Positions 9,096 through 15,985 of a DNA stretch of 64,000 nt are shown piece after piece. Made by a program: the position numbers and the translations under genes. The stretch comes from Tenacibaculum sp. MAR_2009_124 (GTDB lineage: Bacteria; Bacteroidota; Bacteroidia; Flavobacteriales; Flavobacteriaceae). Below the pieces are notes generated by a model. That model had not been told where the DNA came from. It worked only from the letters and a program-made list of their open reading frames with translations, and searched no databases. The first letter of the stretch is position 1. Each line of letters begins with the position of its first letter. The stretch lies in NCBI RefSeq assembly GCF_900105455.1, contig NZ_FNSF01000002.1, positions 427,501 to 491,500 of the forward strand. The letters are read 5' to 3'.

Positions 9096-10448
9096 ATGAA
9101 CGTACATTTTATAGCTGTAGGAGGAAGTGCTATGCATAATTTAGCAATAGCTTTACATAAAAAGGGATATAAAGTAACAGGAAGTGATGATACCATTCAT
9201 AACCCTTCGAAGTCTCGTTTAGAAAAGTATGATCTTTTGCCTAAAGAGTTCGGGTGGTTCGAAGAGAAAATTACAAAGAATATTGATGTTGTAATTTTAG
9301 GAATGCATGCAAAAGAAGATAATCCAGAACTATTAAAAGCTCAAAATTTAGGATTAAAAATTTATTCTTACCCGGAGTTTTTATATGAGCAATCTAAATT
9401 AAAAACTAGAGTTGTTATAGGTGGCTCTCATGGAAAAACAACGATAACTTCAATGATTTTGCATGTGTTGAACTATCATGATATTGAAGTAGATTATATG
9501 GTAGGGGCTCAACTAGATGGCTTTGAAACCATGGTACATTTAACTGAGCATAATGATTTCATAGTTTTGGAAGGAGATGAATATTTAAGCTCACCAATAG
9601 ATAGAAGACCAAAGTTTCATTTATATAAACCCAATATAGCTTTAATAAGTGGTATTGCTTGGGATCATATTAATGTGTTTCCAACATATGATAACTATAT
9701 AGAGCAATTTTCAATTTTTACAGATTCTCTTGTAAATGGAGGTATGATGGTGTATAATGAAGAAGATGATGAGGTTAAAAGAGTCGTGGAGTCTTCTAAA
9801 AATTCAATAAAAAAATATCCTTACCTAACACCAGACTACTCTATTGATGATGGTGTTACTTATATTGATTCTTCTGATGGACCATTACCTTTAGAGATAT
9901 TTGGGAAACATAATTTGCAAAATTTGGCAGGAGCGAAGTGGATTTGCCAACATATGGGAGTTGATGAGGATGATTTTTATGAAGCAATTGAAAGTTTTAA
10001 AGGAGCAAGTAAAAGGTTAGAAAAAGTTGCTGAGAGTAAGAATACGGTTGTTTTTAAGGATTTTGCTCATAGTCCAAGTAAAGTGGAAGCAACAACAACT
10101 GCTGTTAAAAATCAATATAAAGATAGATCGTTATTGGCCTGTCTTGAACTTCATACCTATAGTAGTTTAAATGCTGAATTTTTAAGAGAATACGAAGGGA
10201 CTTTAGATAAAGCGGACGAAGCTGTTGTTTTTTATTCGCCAAAAGCGGTGAAAATAAAGAGGTTAGAAGAAGTCACTAAAGAGCAGATAGCCAAAGCGTT
10301 TAATAGAGAAAGTTTAACTGTTTTTACTGATCCAGAAAAATTTAAAGAGTTTTTGTTTAATCAATCATTGGAGAGTAGAACGTTATTACTAATGAGTTCA
10401 GGGAATTATGGTGGACTTAATTTTGAAGAACTTAAAGCTTTAGTTTAG
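9096..10448 (+). CDS. mpl: UDP-N-acetylmuramate tripeptide ligase (Mpl-like Mur ligase)
   Basis: A Mur-ligase protein of 450 residues. The N-terminal Rossmann part starts MNVHFIAVGGSAMHNLA, the ATP loop is GGSHGKTT (about 108-115), the central domain has LEGDEY, and the C-terminal ligase domain has KDFAHSPSK. The length and the GDEY..DRR pattern fit Mpl, which joins recycled murein tripeptide to UDP-MurNAc, better than MurC, which is about 460 residues and starts with a different loop. Bacteroidota copies are often annotated only as peptidoglycan synthetase. The protein is cytoplasmic. It is a single gene, divergent from the adhesin operon; its 3' end overlaps the convergent nucleotidyltransferase gene by 17 bases. 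A near-consensus -7 box (TATATTTA) lies at 9073-9080. Confidence 0.85.
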   Translation: MNVHFIAVGGSAMHNLAIALHKKGYKVTGSDDTIHNPSKSRLEKYDLLPKEFGWFEEKITKNIDVVILGMHAKEDNPELLKAQNLGLKIYSYPEFLYEQSKLKTRVVIGGSHGKTTITSMILHVLNYHDIEVDYMVGAQLDGFETMVHLTEHNDFIVLEGDEYLSSPIDRRPKFHLYKPNIALISGIAWDHINVFPTYDNYIEQFSIFTDSLVNGGMMVYNEEDDEVKRVVESSKNSIKKYPYLTPDYSIDDGVTYIDSSDGPLPLEIFGKHNLQNLAGAKWICQHMGVDEDDFYEAIESFKGASKRLEKVAESKNTVVFKDFAHSPSKVEATTTAVKNQYKDRSLLACLELHTYSSLNAEFLREYEGTLDKADEAVVFYSPKAVKIKRLEEVTKEQIAKAFNRESLTVFTDPEKFKEFLFNQSLESRTLLLMSSGNYGGLNFEELKALV

Positions 10449-11502
10449 ATTTTATTCTATTTACTAAATATTTTCTATGGGATTTATTTCTGAAAAGAGC
10501 CAGAAAAAAAAATATCCTAGATCTGTATTTAAAAAATGTTTCCCATCGTTTTCTGTTTTTAACACTTTTTTCAGGATTGTATAAATAAGATAATTGTTTT
10601 TTTACAAATTCCTTATTTTTAGTAGTAACGCTGTTTGAATTTATTATTTGATTTTTGAGATTTAATAATTTTTCAGAACTTAACGCAAAATTATTGATAT
10701 ATCTTGAATATTGATTATTTAGTCTTGCGAAGACTTTTTTTGAAGAGATAATATTAGAGAGCAAAAAAAGATCATAAGTGTTTCTTAGAGAAGGGGTTTT
10801 AAACCATTGTCCGAAATCATTAATTTGTTTATTGTAAGAAGTCATTAAAATTTGATCCGAGTACGATAAAACTTTAATGTTTTTTTTGATGTTCATTAAA
10901 TTGTTATTTATATGCTTGTAACCAAAGATAGAATCTTTTGAAATCATTCTGTAATGAATTTCAACGGCGGCAATCTTGTTTTCTTTAGTGATTTTTGGAT
11001 AATGCCTGTTTACAATAGAGTTATCGATTGTATTGTTTTTTTTGAAGTAGCCATTTTTGTCCAAGCAATTAATTGTGCGCTCAAAGTTGTTGGGGGAAAC
11101 TAAAAAATCAATATCTCCAACCATTCTTTCGGCAATATCCTCGTAAAGTCCTTCTAACAAATTACCAGTTCCTTTTAAAAATATTGGAGTGATATTATGT
11201 GATAAAAGGAATTCGTTTATTTCTTTTGCTTGTTCTATTATTTGTTTATTTCTTTCCCTATTAAGATCCGTAATGTGTTTCATATAGGAAACTAAGTCTT
11301 CGGGTAAAAACTTTAAGAACTCACATCGCTTAAGATTACAGTACAAAGCAGGAAATACATAATGAGTTGTGCTTAATTTAACTACGTTATCCCAATCTAC
11401 TTTCCCAGAAGTCAACATCTTCTTAACTAAGTTCTTATTCTCTTTGTTATGGCTAATGGTGAGACATTTGCCAACAAAAAATAGCGTTTCTTTATAATTC
11501 AT
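10432..11502 (-). CDS. Nucleotidyltransferase family protein (NTP_transf_5-like)
   Basis: The 356-residue protein starts at 11502 (MNYKETLFF); an upstream ATG at 11529 would deepen the overlap with the kinase gene. The core motif is LKGTGNLLEGLYED..RMVGDIDFLV at about 120-150, the pattern of the uncharacterised nucleotidyltransferase family PF14907, in which the D-x-D binds metal. A basic Lys/Arg-rich tail ends the protein. The start overlaps the kinase stop by 11 bases, so the two are co-translated. The pairing of an HprK-like kinase with this nucleotidyltransferase family is known from the HPr-rel-A systems and from lasso peptide clusters such as paeninodin, where the pair modifies a peptide or small molecule. 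The substrate here is unknown and no precursor peptide gene is visible. Confidence 0.8.
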   Translation of the reverse strand: MNYKETLFFVGKCLTISHNKENKNLVKKMLTSGKVDWDNVVKLSTTHYVFPALYCNLKRCEFLKFLPEDLVSYMKHITDLNRERNKQIIEQAKEINEFLLSHNITPIFLKGTGNLLEGLYEDIAERMVGDIDFLVSPNNFERTINCLDKNGYFKKNNTIDNSIVNRHYPKITKENKIAAVEIHYRMISKDSIFGYKHINNNLMNIKKNIKVLSYSDQILMTSYNKQINDFGQWFKTPSLRNTYDLFLLSNIISSKKVFARLNNQYSRYINNFALSSEKLLNLKNQIINSNSVTTKNKEFVKKQLSYLYNPEKSVKNRKRWETFFKYRSRIFFFLALFRNKSHRKYLVNRIKSKLKL

Positions 11503-12601
11503 CCGCAAATAATTTTTTAGATGTTGCAATCATTTTTTCGTTGTTTGAATAGATTAAACTATAACAAGTTAACTCTTCGAACCAATCAAGGAAATTTTTG
11601 GCGTTTTCGGGATGTGGTGAGAGCCATGAATCTGGAATAAGTTGTTTAAAAGCTTCTAATTTAGATATTTTGTTAAGTTGTAATTCACTATCCTTTTCAT
11701 ATTTAATAAACACTAATTTTTTGCACTCGATCTGCTTGTCCAAAATACCTTTTTTTGGAGGTAAATAGCGAACAATTTTATTTAATTTTTCAAAATGATA
11801 TTCTGCTTGATTTTGTAATTCAGGATAAAGGGTAAGCAGAACTGGTAAACTATTTTTTTTTATTGAAATAGCTGAGGGAAAACTGTGTACGGTCCTTGTT
11901 TTAGATAATATTGGAACGAAATCATCCGCCAAGCAAGAGAATCCATTTGCTTGTAACAGGGCAAGGGAAGTGCTTTTTCCATTTCCAGAATCTCCTAAAA
12001 ATAAAATACATGAATCATTATCAGCTACAGCGGAGGCATGAAAAATCCCCATCCATTCATTTTCGTCGTGTTTATGAGTATGTTCGATAATTTTCATAGA
12101 AAATTTACCTTGAAAATAATGACTTTCACTTTTTATCCAGGAACCAATATTTTCGTTATCAACAAGGAAACTAATAATATCGTTTTTTAAGAAAACGGTA
12201 TATTTATGATCAATAGATATTTGAGAGGTAACTTCTAAATGAGCAAATTTTGGATGTATCAGAGAAAGCTCATATTCGGATAAAAATTCAACTAAAAATA
12301 TTAGACCATTTATTTTGTAATACTTTTCAAAATCAAAATAGTTAGGAACAGGCTGAAGTTCTATTTTTGGAGTATCGCTATCTTCTTTTTTTAACAATAA
12401 ACGAACATCATCTATAAATGTTAGTGCTTCATTATATGGGATGTCAATATTACTTTTCAACAATTCAATTATACAATCAATATCAGTGTTTTTTTCTAAT
12501 TCTAGTAAAATTTCAGAAACAATATTTTCAACAATAATATATTGATTTTGTTCTTTTAACCAAACAATGGTTTTATCTTCTATTTGAGTTGTTAAAATCA
12601 T
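11492..12601 (-). CDS. HprK-like kinase with N-terminal PqqD-like domain
   Basis: Start chosen at 12601 (MILTTQIED), 369 residues. Residues about 10-75 follow the PqqD pattern (short beta strands, then helices around IVENIVSEILLELEK and IIELLKSN...FIDDVRLLL), although identity is low. Residues about 150-330 are HPr kinase-like: P-loop GDSGNGKST (203-211) and a LADDFVPI motif at about 224-231 that matches the ADD motif of HprK. The long HprK signature that follows in true HPr kinases is not recognisable, so the substrate is probably not HPr. The gene is co-translated with the nucleotidyltransferase downstream. A perfect -7 box (minus-strand TATTTTTG, 12615-12608) ends 6 bases before the start, which predicts a leaderless message. 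The PqqD call is inference from pattern only. Confidence 0.75.
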   Translation of the reverse strand: MILTTQIEDKTIVWLKEQNQYIIVENIVSEILLELEKNTDIDCIIELLKSNIDIPYNEALTFIDDVRLLLKKEDSDTPKIELQPVPNYFDFEKYYKINGLIFLVEFLSEYELSLIHPKFAHLEVTSQISIDHKYTVFLKNDIISFLVDNENIGSWIKSESHYFQGKFSMKIIEHTHKHDENEWMGIFHASAVADNDSCILFLGDSGNGKSTSLALLQANGFSCLADDFVPILSKTRTVHSFPSAISIKKNSLPVLLTLYPELQNQAEYHFEKLNKIVRYLPPKKGILDKQIECKKLVFIKYEKDSELQLNKISKLEAFKQLIPDSWLSPHPENAKNFLDWFEELTCYSLIYSNNEKMIATSKKLFADEL

Positions 12602-12607
12602 AATGAA

Positions 12608-12615
12608 CAAAAATA
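12608..12615 (-). promoter_or_regulatory. -7 promoter box of the kinase-nucleotidyltransferase pair
   Basis: TATTTTTG fits TAnnTTTG exactly and lies 6 bases upstream of the ATG at 12601. No clear -33 TTTG is visible. Confidence 0.55.
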
Positions 12616-12688
12616 ACGAAACCTTTATAATAAGCTTAACGCTCGTGAAAATATAATTAATAGTTTAACTTTTTAATTATAATGATAG

Positions 12689-12696
12689 TATTTTTG
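12689..12696 (+). promoter_or_regulatory. -7 promoter box of the DUF5522-like gene
   Basis: TATTTTTG fits TAnnTTTG exactly and ends 4 bases before the ATG at 12701. It diverges from the kinase promoter 74 bases away. Confidence 0.55.
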
Positions 12697-12700
12697 TCAG

Positions 12701-12865
12701 ATGTACAACAAAAGAATAGAATTGGAAGAAGGCGACTATTATTTTAATGATAAAGGGTACAAGGTTTTTACAGAGAAGTTTCATCTTAGAAGAGGGTATT
12801 GTTGTAAGAGTGGTTGTAAACACTGTCCTTATGGTTATGATAAAAAAACGGATAATTTTAAATAA
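12701..12865 (+). CDS. Small Cys-rich protein, DUF5522-like
   Basis: This 54-residue reading frame (ATG 12701, TAA ending 12865) is easily missed because a longer frame overlaps it. The C-terminal half carries FTEKFHLRRGYCCKSGCKHC followed by PYG; the CC-x3-C-x2-C-PYG arrangement is the hallmark of the DUF5522 family, small conserved proteins probably holding a metal site through the four cysteines. The N-terminal half is acidic (ELEEGDYYFND). A -7 box sits 4 bases upstream, so its message may be leaderless. It is followed 58 bases later by the DUF4197 lipoprotein gene and is probably co-transcribed with it. The biochemical role is unknown. Confidence 0.85.
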   Translation: MYNKRIELEEGDYYFNDKGYKVFTEKFHLRRGYCCKSGCKHCPYGYDKKTDNFK

Positions 12866-12923
12866 AAGTGACTATATGAAAAAAATGTTTCTAACTTTAA
12901 TATATAATATAAAAGAGAATAAT

Positions 12924-13631
12924 ATGAAAAAATATATGATTTTACTACTGGTGCTTCAGTTTATTGGTTGTAGTGAGTTACAGAAAGTGGTTAACCAAAT
13001 ACCTACTCAGGGAGCTTTAACACAAGAGCAAATTGGGAAAGGTTTACGAGAAGCACTTGATAATGGAATACAGCACCAAGTGAGTAAGTTAACGGCTGTA
13101 GATGGGTTTTATAGAAATGAGTTGGTTAAAATTTTGTTGCCAGAAGAATTAAGAGTTGTAGATAAAGGATTGAGGAAAATTGGGCTTGGAAGGCTTGCTG
13201 ACGAAGGATTAAAGGCGATTAATAGAACTGCAGAAGATGCAGTAAAAACAGCAACCCCAATTTTTATTGGAGCCGTTAAGGATATAACTTTTGCCGATGC
13301 AAAAAATATTCTTTTGGGAGAACAAAATGCTGCAACTGCCTATTTACAAGGAAAAACAAACCAAAAACTTTACGGAGAGTTTCAGCCTGTAATCAGAAGA
13401 TCATTTGCAAAAGTGGGAGCAGATAAAATTTGGAATAACTTGATTTCGAAGTACAACAGTATTCCATTTGTAAAGAAGGTGAATCCTAATTTGACTGATT
13501 ATGTCACAAAACAGGCTCTTGATGGTGTTTATACAATGATTGCGGTTGAGGAAAAAGGTATAAGAGATAAAGTGGGTTTAAGAAATACGGCACTTTTGAA
13601 AAGAGTATTCGCTTTACAAGATAAAATTTAA
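12924..13631 (+). CDS. DUF4197 lipoprotein
   Basis: Start placed at 12924 (MKKYMILLLVLQFIGCSELQ), which gives a 15-residue lipoprotein signal with lipobox FIGC and a 235-residue product. The open frame extends 59 codons further upstream, but that part overlaps the DUF5522-like gene out of frame and does not look coding. The body matches DUF4197: LTQEQIGKGLREALDNGI, a central ADEGLKAINRTAEDA, a FADAKNIL segment and TDYVTKQALDGVYTMIAVEE near the end. DUF4197 proteins are all-helical periplasmic or outer-membrane-attached proteins of unknown role. A strong terminator follows 20 bases after the stop. Confidence 0.88.
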   Translation: MKKYMILLLVLQFIGCSELQKVVNQIPTQGALTQEQIGKGLREALDNGIQHQVSKLTAVDGFYRNELVKILLPEELRVVDKGLRKIGLGRLADEGLKAINRTAEDAVKTATPIFIGAVKDITFADAKNILLGEQNAATAYLQGKTNQKLYGEFQPVIRRSFAKVGADKIWNNLISKYNSIPFVKKVNPNLTDYVTKQALDGVYTMIAVEEKGIRDKVGLRNTALLKRVFALQDKI

Positions 13632-13651
13632 AATATAATACTGTTTAGTAT

Positions 13652-13681
13652 AAAAACCCTCATTAAATATTGAGGGTTTTT
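13652..13681 (+). terminator. Intrinsic terminator after the DUF4197 gene
   Basis: An 11-bp stem (AAAAACCCTCA / TGAGGGTTTTT) with an 8-base loop and a T run lies 20 bases after the stop codon. Confidence 0.88.
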
Positions 13682-13715
13682 GCGATTTTTGAAAAAAAAG
13701 AGGGCTTTCTAATTG

Positions 13716-13744
13716 TTTGTAAACCAAAATATTGTGTACCTTTA
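13716..13744 (+). promoter_or_regulatory. Candidate promoter of the small 65-residue gene
   Basis: A -33 TTTG (13716-13719) and a -7 box TACCTTTA (13737-13744, one mismatch) are 17 bases apart. A transcript starting near 13750 supports the ATG at 13768 over the two upstream in-frame starts. Confidence 0.5.
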
Positions 13745-13767
13745 TGAGGTCGTTTAAATTTAAAAAA

Positions 13768-13965
13768 ATGTTACGAGTAAATCAAATACATAGGTACAGA
13801 AAGCATCTTGAAGAAAGATATGGTAAACTGGTTGAAAGAGCGAATGATTATAAGTATATTGATGAATGTAAGAGTGATAGATCTGCATTTAAAGCAATGA
13901 AGATATTGGAGAAATTAAATAGAATCAAATATCTTGATAAGGAACTCTCAAATCCTTTGATGTAA
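13768..13965 (+). CDS. Small basic helical protein, possibly Lacal_2735 family
   Basis: The 65-residue product starts MLRVNQIHRYRKHLEERYGK. The frame is open from 13732, but the predicted promoter lies over those upstream codons. It is highly charged and predicted to form two helices (HLEERYGKLVERANDYK and SAFKAMKILEKLNRIKYL). The spacing of ERYGKLVERA, then K-S-D, then a KAMKILEKL helix resembles the short Lacal_2735 proteins of Flavobacteriaceae, but this assignment rests on pattern only. Its last 18 bases overlap the convergent metal-receptor gene. The role is unknown. Confidence 0.6.
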   Translation: MLRVNQIHRYRKHLEERYGKLVERANDYKYIDECKSDRSAFKAMKILEKLNRIKYLDKELSNPLM

Positions 13966-14742
13966 TTGTTTAAAATAATCGAAAGCTTTTAGAAGTCTAC
14001 TACCATACCAAGAAAACATTTCACCATCAACAAAAATTGTCTTTGCATGATGAGTGAACCTTCCTATTTCGAAGGCATGTTCTTCCTTGAAAGGGTATGG
14101 TTCAGAGGACAATAATATGAGTTCTGGATCACCTTCAAGTCTAATTCTTTTTAATTCTATTTCTGGATATCTAGCTTTATCTGAATAGATATTTTCGAAA
14201 TTATTCATTTGTAAGAGGTGGTTAATAAAGTTATTATTACCAGCAACCATCCATGGATTGCGCCAAATGAAGTAAGCAACTTTTTTTTGCGGTTGAGTAG
14301 ATATAAACTTTTTGAAGTTATTGGCTTTAAATTGTAGTTTACCTATAATATGTGTGCTTTCGGTTCTGCAGGAGAATAATTTACCATATTGTTTAATCAA
14401 ACCTACGACATCATTTAAGGTGTAAATATCTGAAACATGAGTTGGAGCGATGAGTTCACACATTTCAACAATTTTTTTTGTGTTCTCTTCTTTATTACAG
14501 AGTATAATGTCGGGTTTTAATTCTTTGATTTTCTCAATCTTTATGTTTTTTGTGCCACCGACAACTTCTTTAGTATTCTTAATATGGGCTGGATGAACAC
14601 AGAATTTAGTAATTCCTACTAGCTGGTTTTCTAAACCAAGATCAACCAATAGCTCCGTTTGACTTGGAACTAAGGAGATAATTCTTTTTAAAGGTTTTGA
14701 GACTACAATATTCCGTCCGATTTGATCTGTAATTGATTTCAC
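13948..14742 (-). CDS. Helical backbone metal receptor (BtuF/FepB-like fold)
   Basis: The 264-residue protein has the two-lobed substrate-binding fold of class III receptors. The N-lobe begins RIISLVPSQTELLVDLGLE, a pattern shared with vitamin B12 and siderophore binding proteins. VGITKFCVHP and LKPDIILCNKEEN follow, then a long linking helix near residues 125-145, and the C-lobe has AGNNNFINHLL and PELILLSSEPYPF. There is no signal peptide or lipobox, and no ABC permease or ATPase gene is next to it. In Flavobacteriia such cytoplasmic-looking single copies are common and their ligand is not established. Family assignment is confident; function is not. Confidence 0.82.
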   Translation of the reverse strand: MKSITDQIGRNIVVSKPLKRIISLVPSQTELLVDLGLENQLVGITKFCVHPAHIKNTKEVVGGTKNIKIEKIKELKPDIILCNKEENTKKIVEMCELIAPTHVSDIYTLNDVVGLIKQYGKLFSCRTESTHIIGKLQFKANNFKKFISTQPQKKVAYFIWRNPWMVAGNNNFINHLLQMNNFENIYSDKARYPEIELKRIRLEGDPELILLSSEPYPFKEEHAFEIGRFTHHAKTIFVDGEMFSWYGSRLLKAFDYFKQLHQRI

Positions 14743-14790
14743 TTTAGTTCTGTTAATATTGAGTAAAACTACAAAATACGATCGTTTTAT

Positions 14791-15582
14791 TTATCTAACC
14801 CCCATTAATTCCTGAAATTCCTTTTTGTAACCTTTACTTACTCTAAATATTTTGTTATCATTAGTTTTAACATCTGTTTCCCCATAATTTGACGTAATTA
14901 CTTCATCAACATAATTGGAGTTAATGATAGTCGATCTATGAATTCTTATAAAATCTGAAGAATTAAGTCGGTTTATGATACTTGATAAAGATTCCCTAAG
15001 TAAATACTTTTTATTATCGATAGTGAAAATTTCTAGATAGTATCCCGAAGCAGATATATATTTAATAGAGTTGGTATCAAGGAATATAACTTTATTACCT
15101 GTTTTTATATTGATTCGTTTGTTATTTGACGAATGAGGTACAACGTTTTTTCCCTTGACAAGATCAAGTATGTTTTCTAAGTTGTCTTGAAAATTGGCAA
15201 GTTCCTCTTTTCTTTTAAACTCAATAATTCTGTTTAAAGATGCGAAGAAACGATCTCTTTTATATGGTTTTAATATATAATCAAAAGCAAAATAATCGAA
15301 TGCTTTAATGGCGTATTCGTGATGTTTTGTTACAAAAATAAACATAGGTTTTTTTAAAAGAGAAATGTTTTCTATGATTTCAAAACCTGAAACCTTATTA
15401 ATTTCTACATCTAAAAAAACAACATCTGGATTTAGTGTATTGATTTTTTCAATAGCATCTTCTGCGTTAGATGATTCATCTAAAATTTCTATGACACTAT
15501 GTTGTTGAATTAGTTCTTTTACTTTCGCTGTAGCAATTACATCACTTTCTATGATAAAAGCTGAAATATTCATTTTCTTCAT
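14791..15582 (-). CDS. LytTR-family response regulator
   Basis: The 263-residue two-domain regulator has a receiver domain at about 5-125 with phosphoacceptor Asp58 in VVFLDVEI, a conserved FVTKHHEYAIKAFDYFAFDY block and the Lys in LKPYKRD. A LytTR DNA-binding domain occupies about 160-260 (IKYISASGYYLEIFT, LLRESLSSIINRL, FIRIHRSTIINSNYVDEV). No histidine kinase gene is adjacent, so the partner is encoded elsewhere. The gene diverges from the first susC, with 403 bp between them that hold a pair of direct repeats 21 bp apart. The start is either 15582 or the ATG three codons later. Confidence 0.92.
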   Translation of the reverse strand: MKKMNISAFIIESDVIATAKVKELIQQHSVIEILDESSNAEDAIEKINTLNPDVVFLDVEINKVSGFEIIENISLLKKPMFIFVTKHHEYAIKAFDYFAFDYILKPYKRDRFFASLNRIIEFKRKEELANFQDNLENILDLVKGKNVVPHSSNNKRINIKTGNKVIFLDTNSIKYISASGYYLEIFTIDNKKYLLRESLSSIINRLNSSDFIRIHRSTIINSNYVDEVITSNYGETDVKTNDNKIFRVSKGYKKEFQELMGVR

Positions 15583-15985
15583 TTCATTTTCTTCTTGAAA
15601 AAAGAGAAAATAGAAAACCTGTAAGCAGGATTATTCAATAACTCTTAAATCTCTGTAAATGTATTATTTTCAAATTGTGACTATAGCAATTGAGAAGATA
15701 ATTTACATTGGGGGTTATACTAATTATTCTATCGGGGATATTGTCTTTATATCATTCTATCTATAAAGGCAAAATTAAGGAAGAAAGTTCATTAAAAAAG
15801 GGAGAAATGGAGATATTAAAGAAATATTAACATCTATTCAGTAAGTTTTAAGTTAATGAGATGTTTTTTTATATCCTAATTATGTTTTTTCACATCAAAA
15901 TTGAAGTTGTTTACATCAAATGAATGTTAACAGAAGGTTACTACCTATAGTTTTATAGCTGTTAATAATAATTCAATAATTTACA
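15583..15985. other. 403-bp intergenic region between the LytTR gene and susC1
   Basis: No open frame is supported here. The region must hold the promoters of two divergent genes. I see a near-consensus -7 box (TAGTTTTA, 15948-15955) ahead of susC1, and the octamer ACATCAAA twice (15892-15899 and 15913-15920), on the same face of the helix. Confidence 0.6.

Noticed and set aside
12747..12923. N-terminal extension of the DUF4197 frame
   Set aside because: It overlaps the DUF5522-like gene in another frame, and the lipoprotein signal begins only at 12924.
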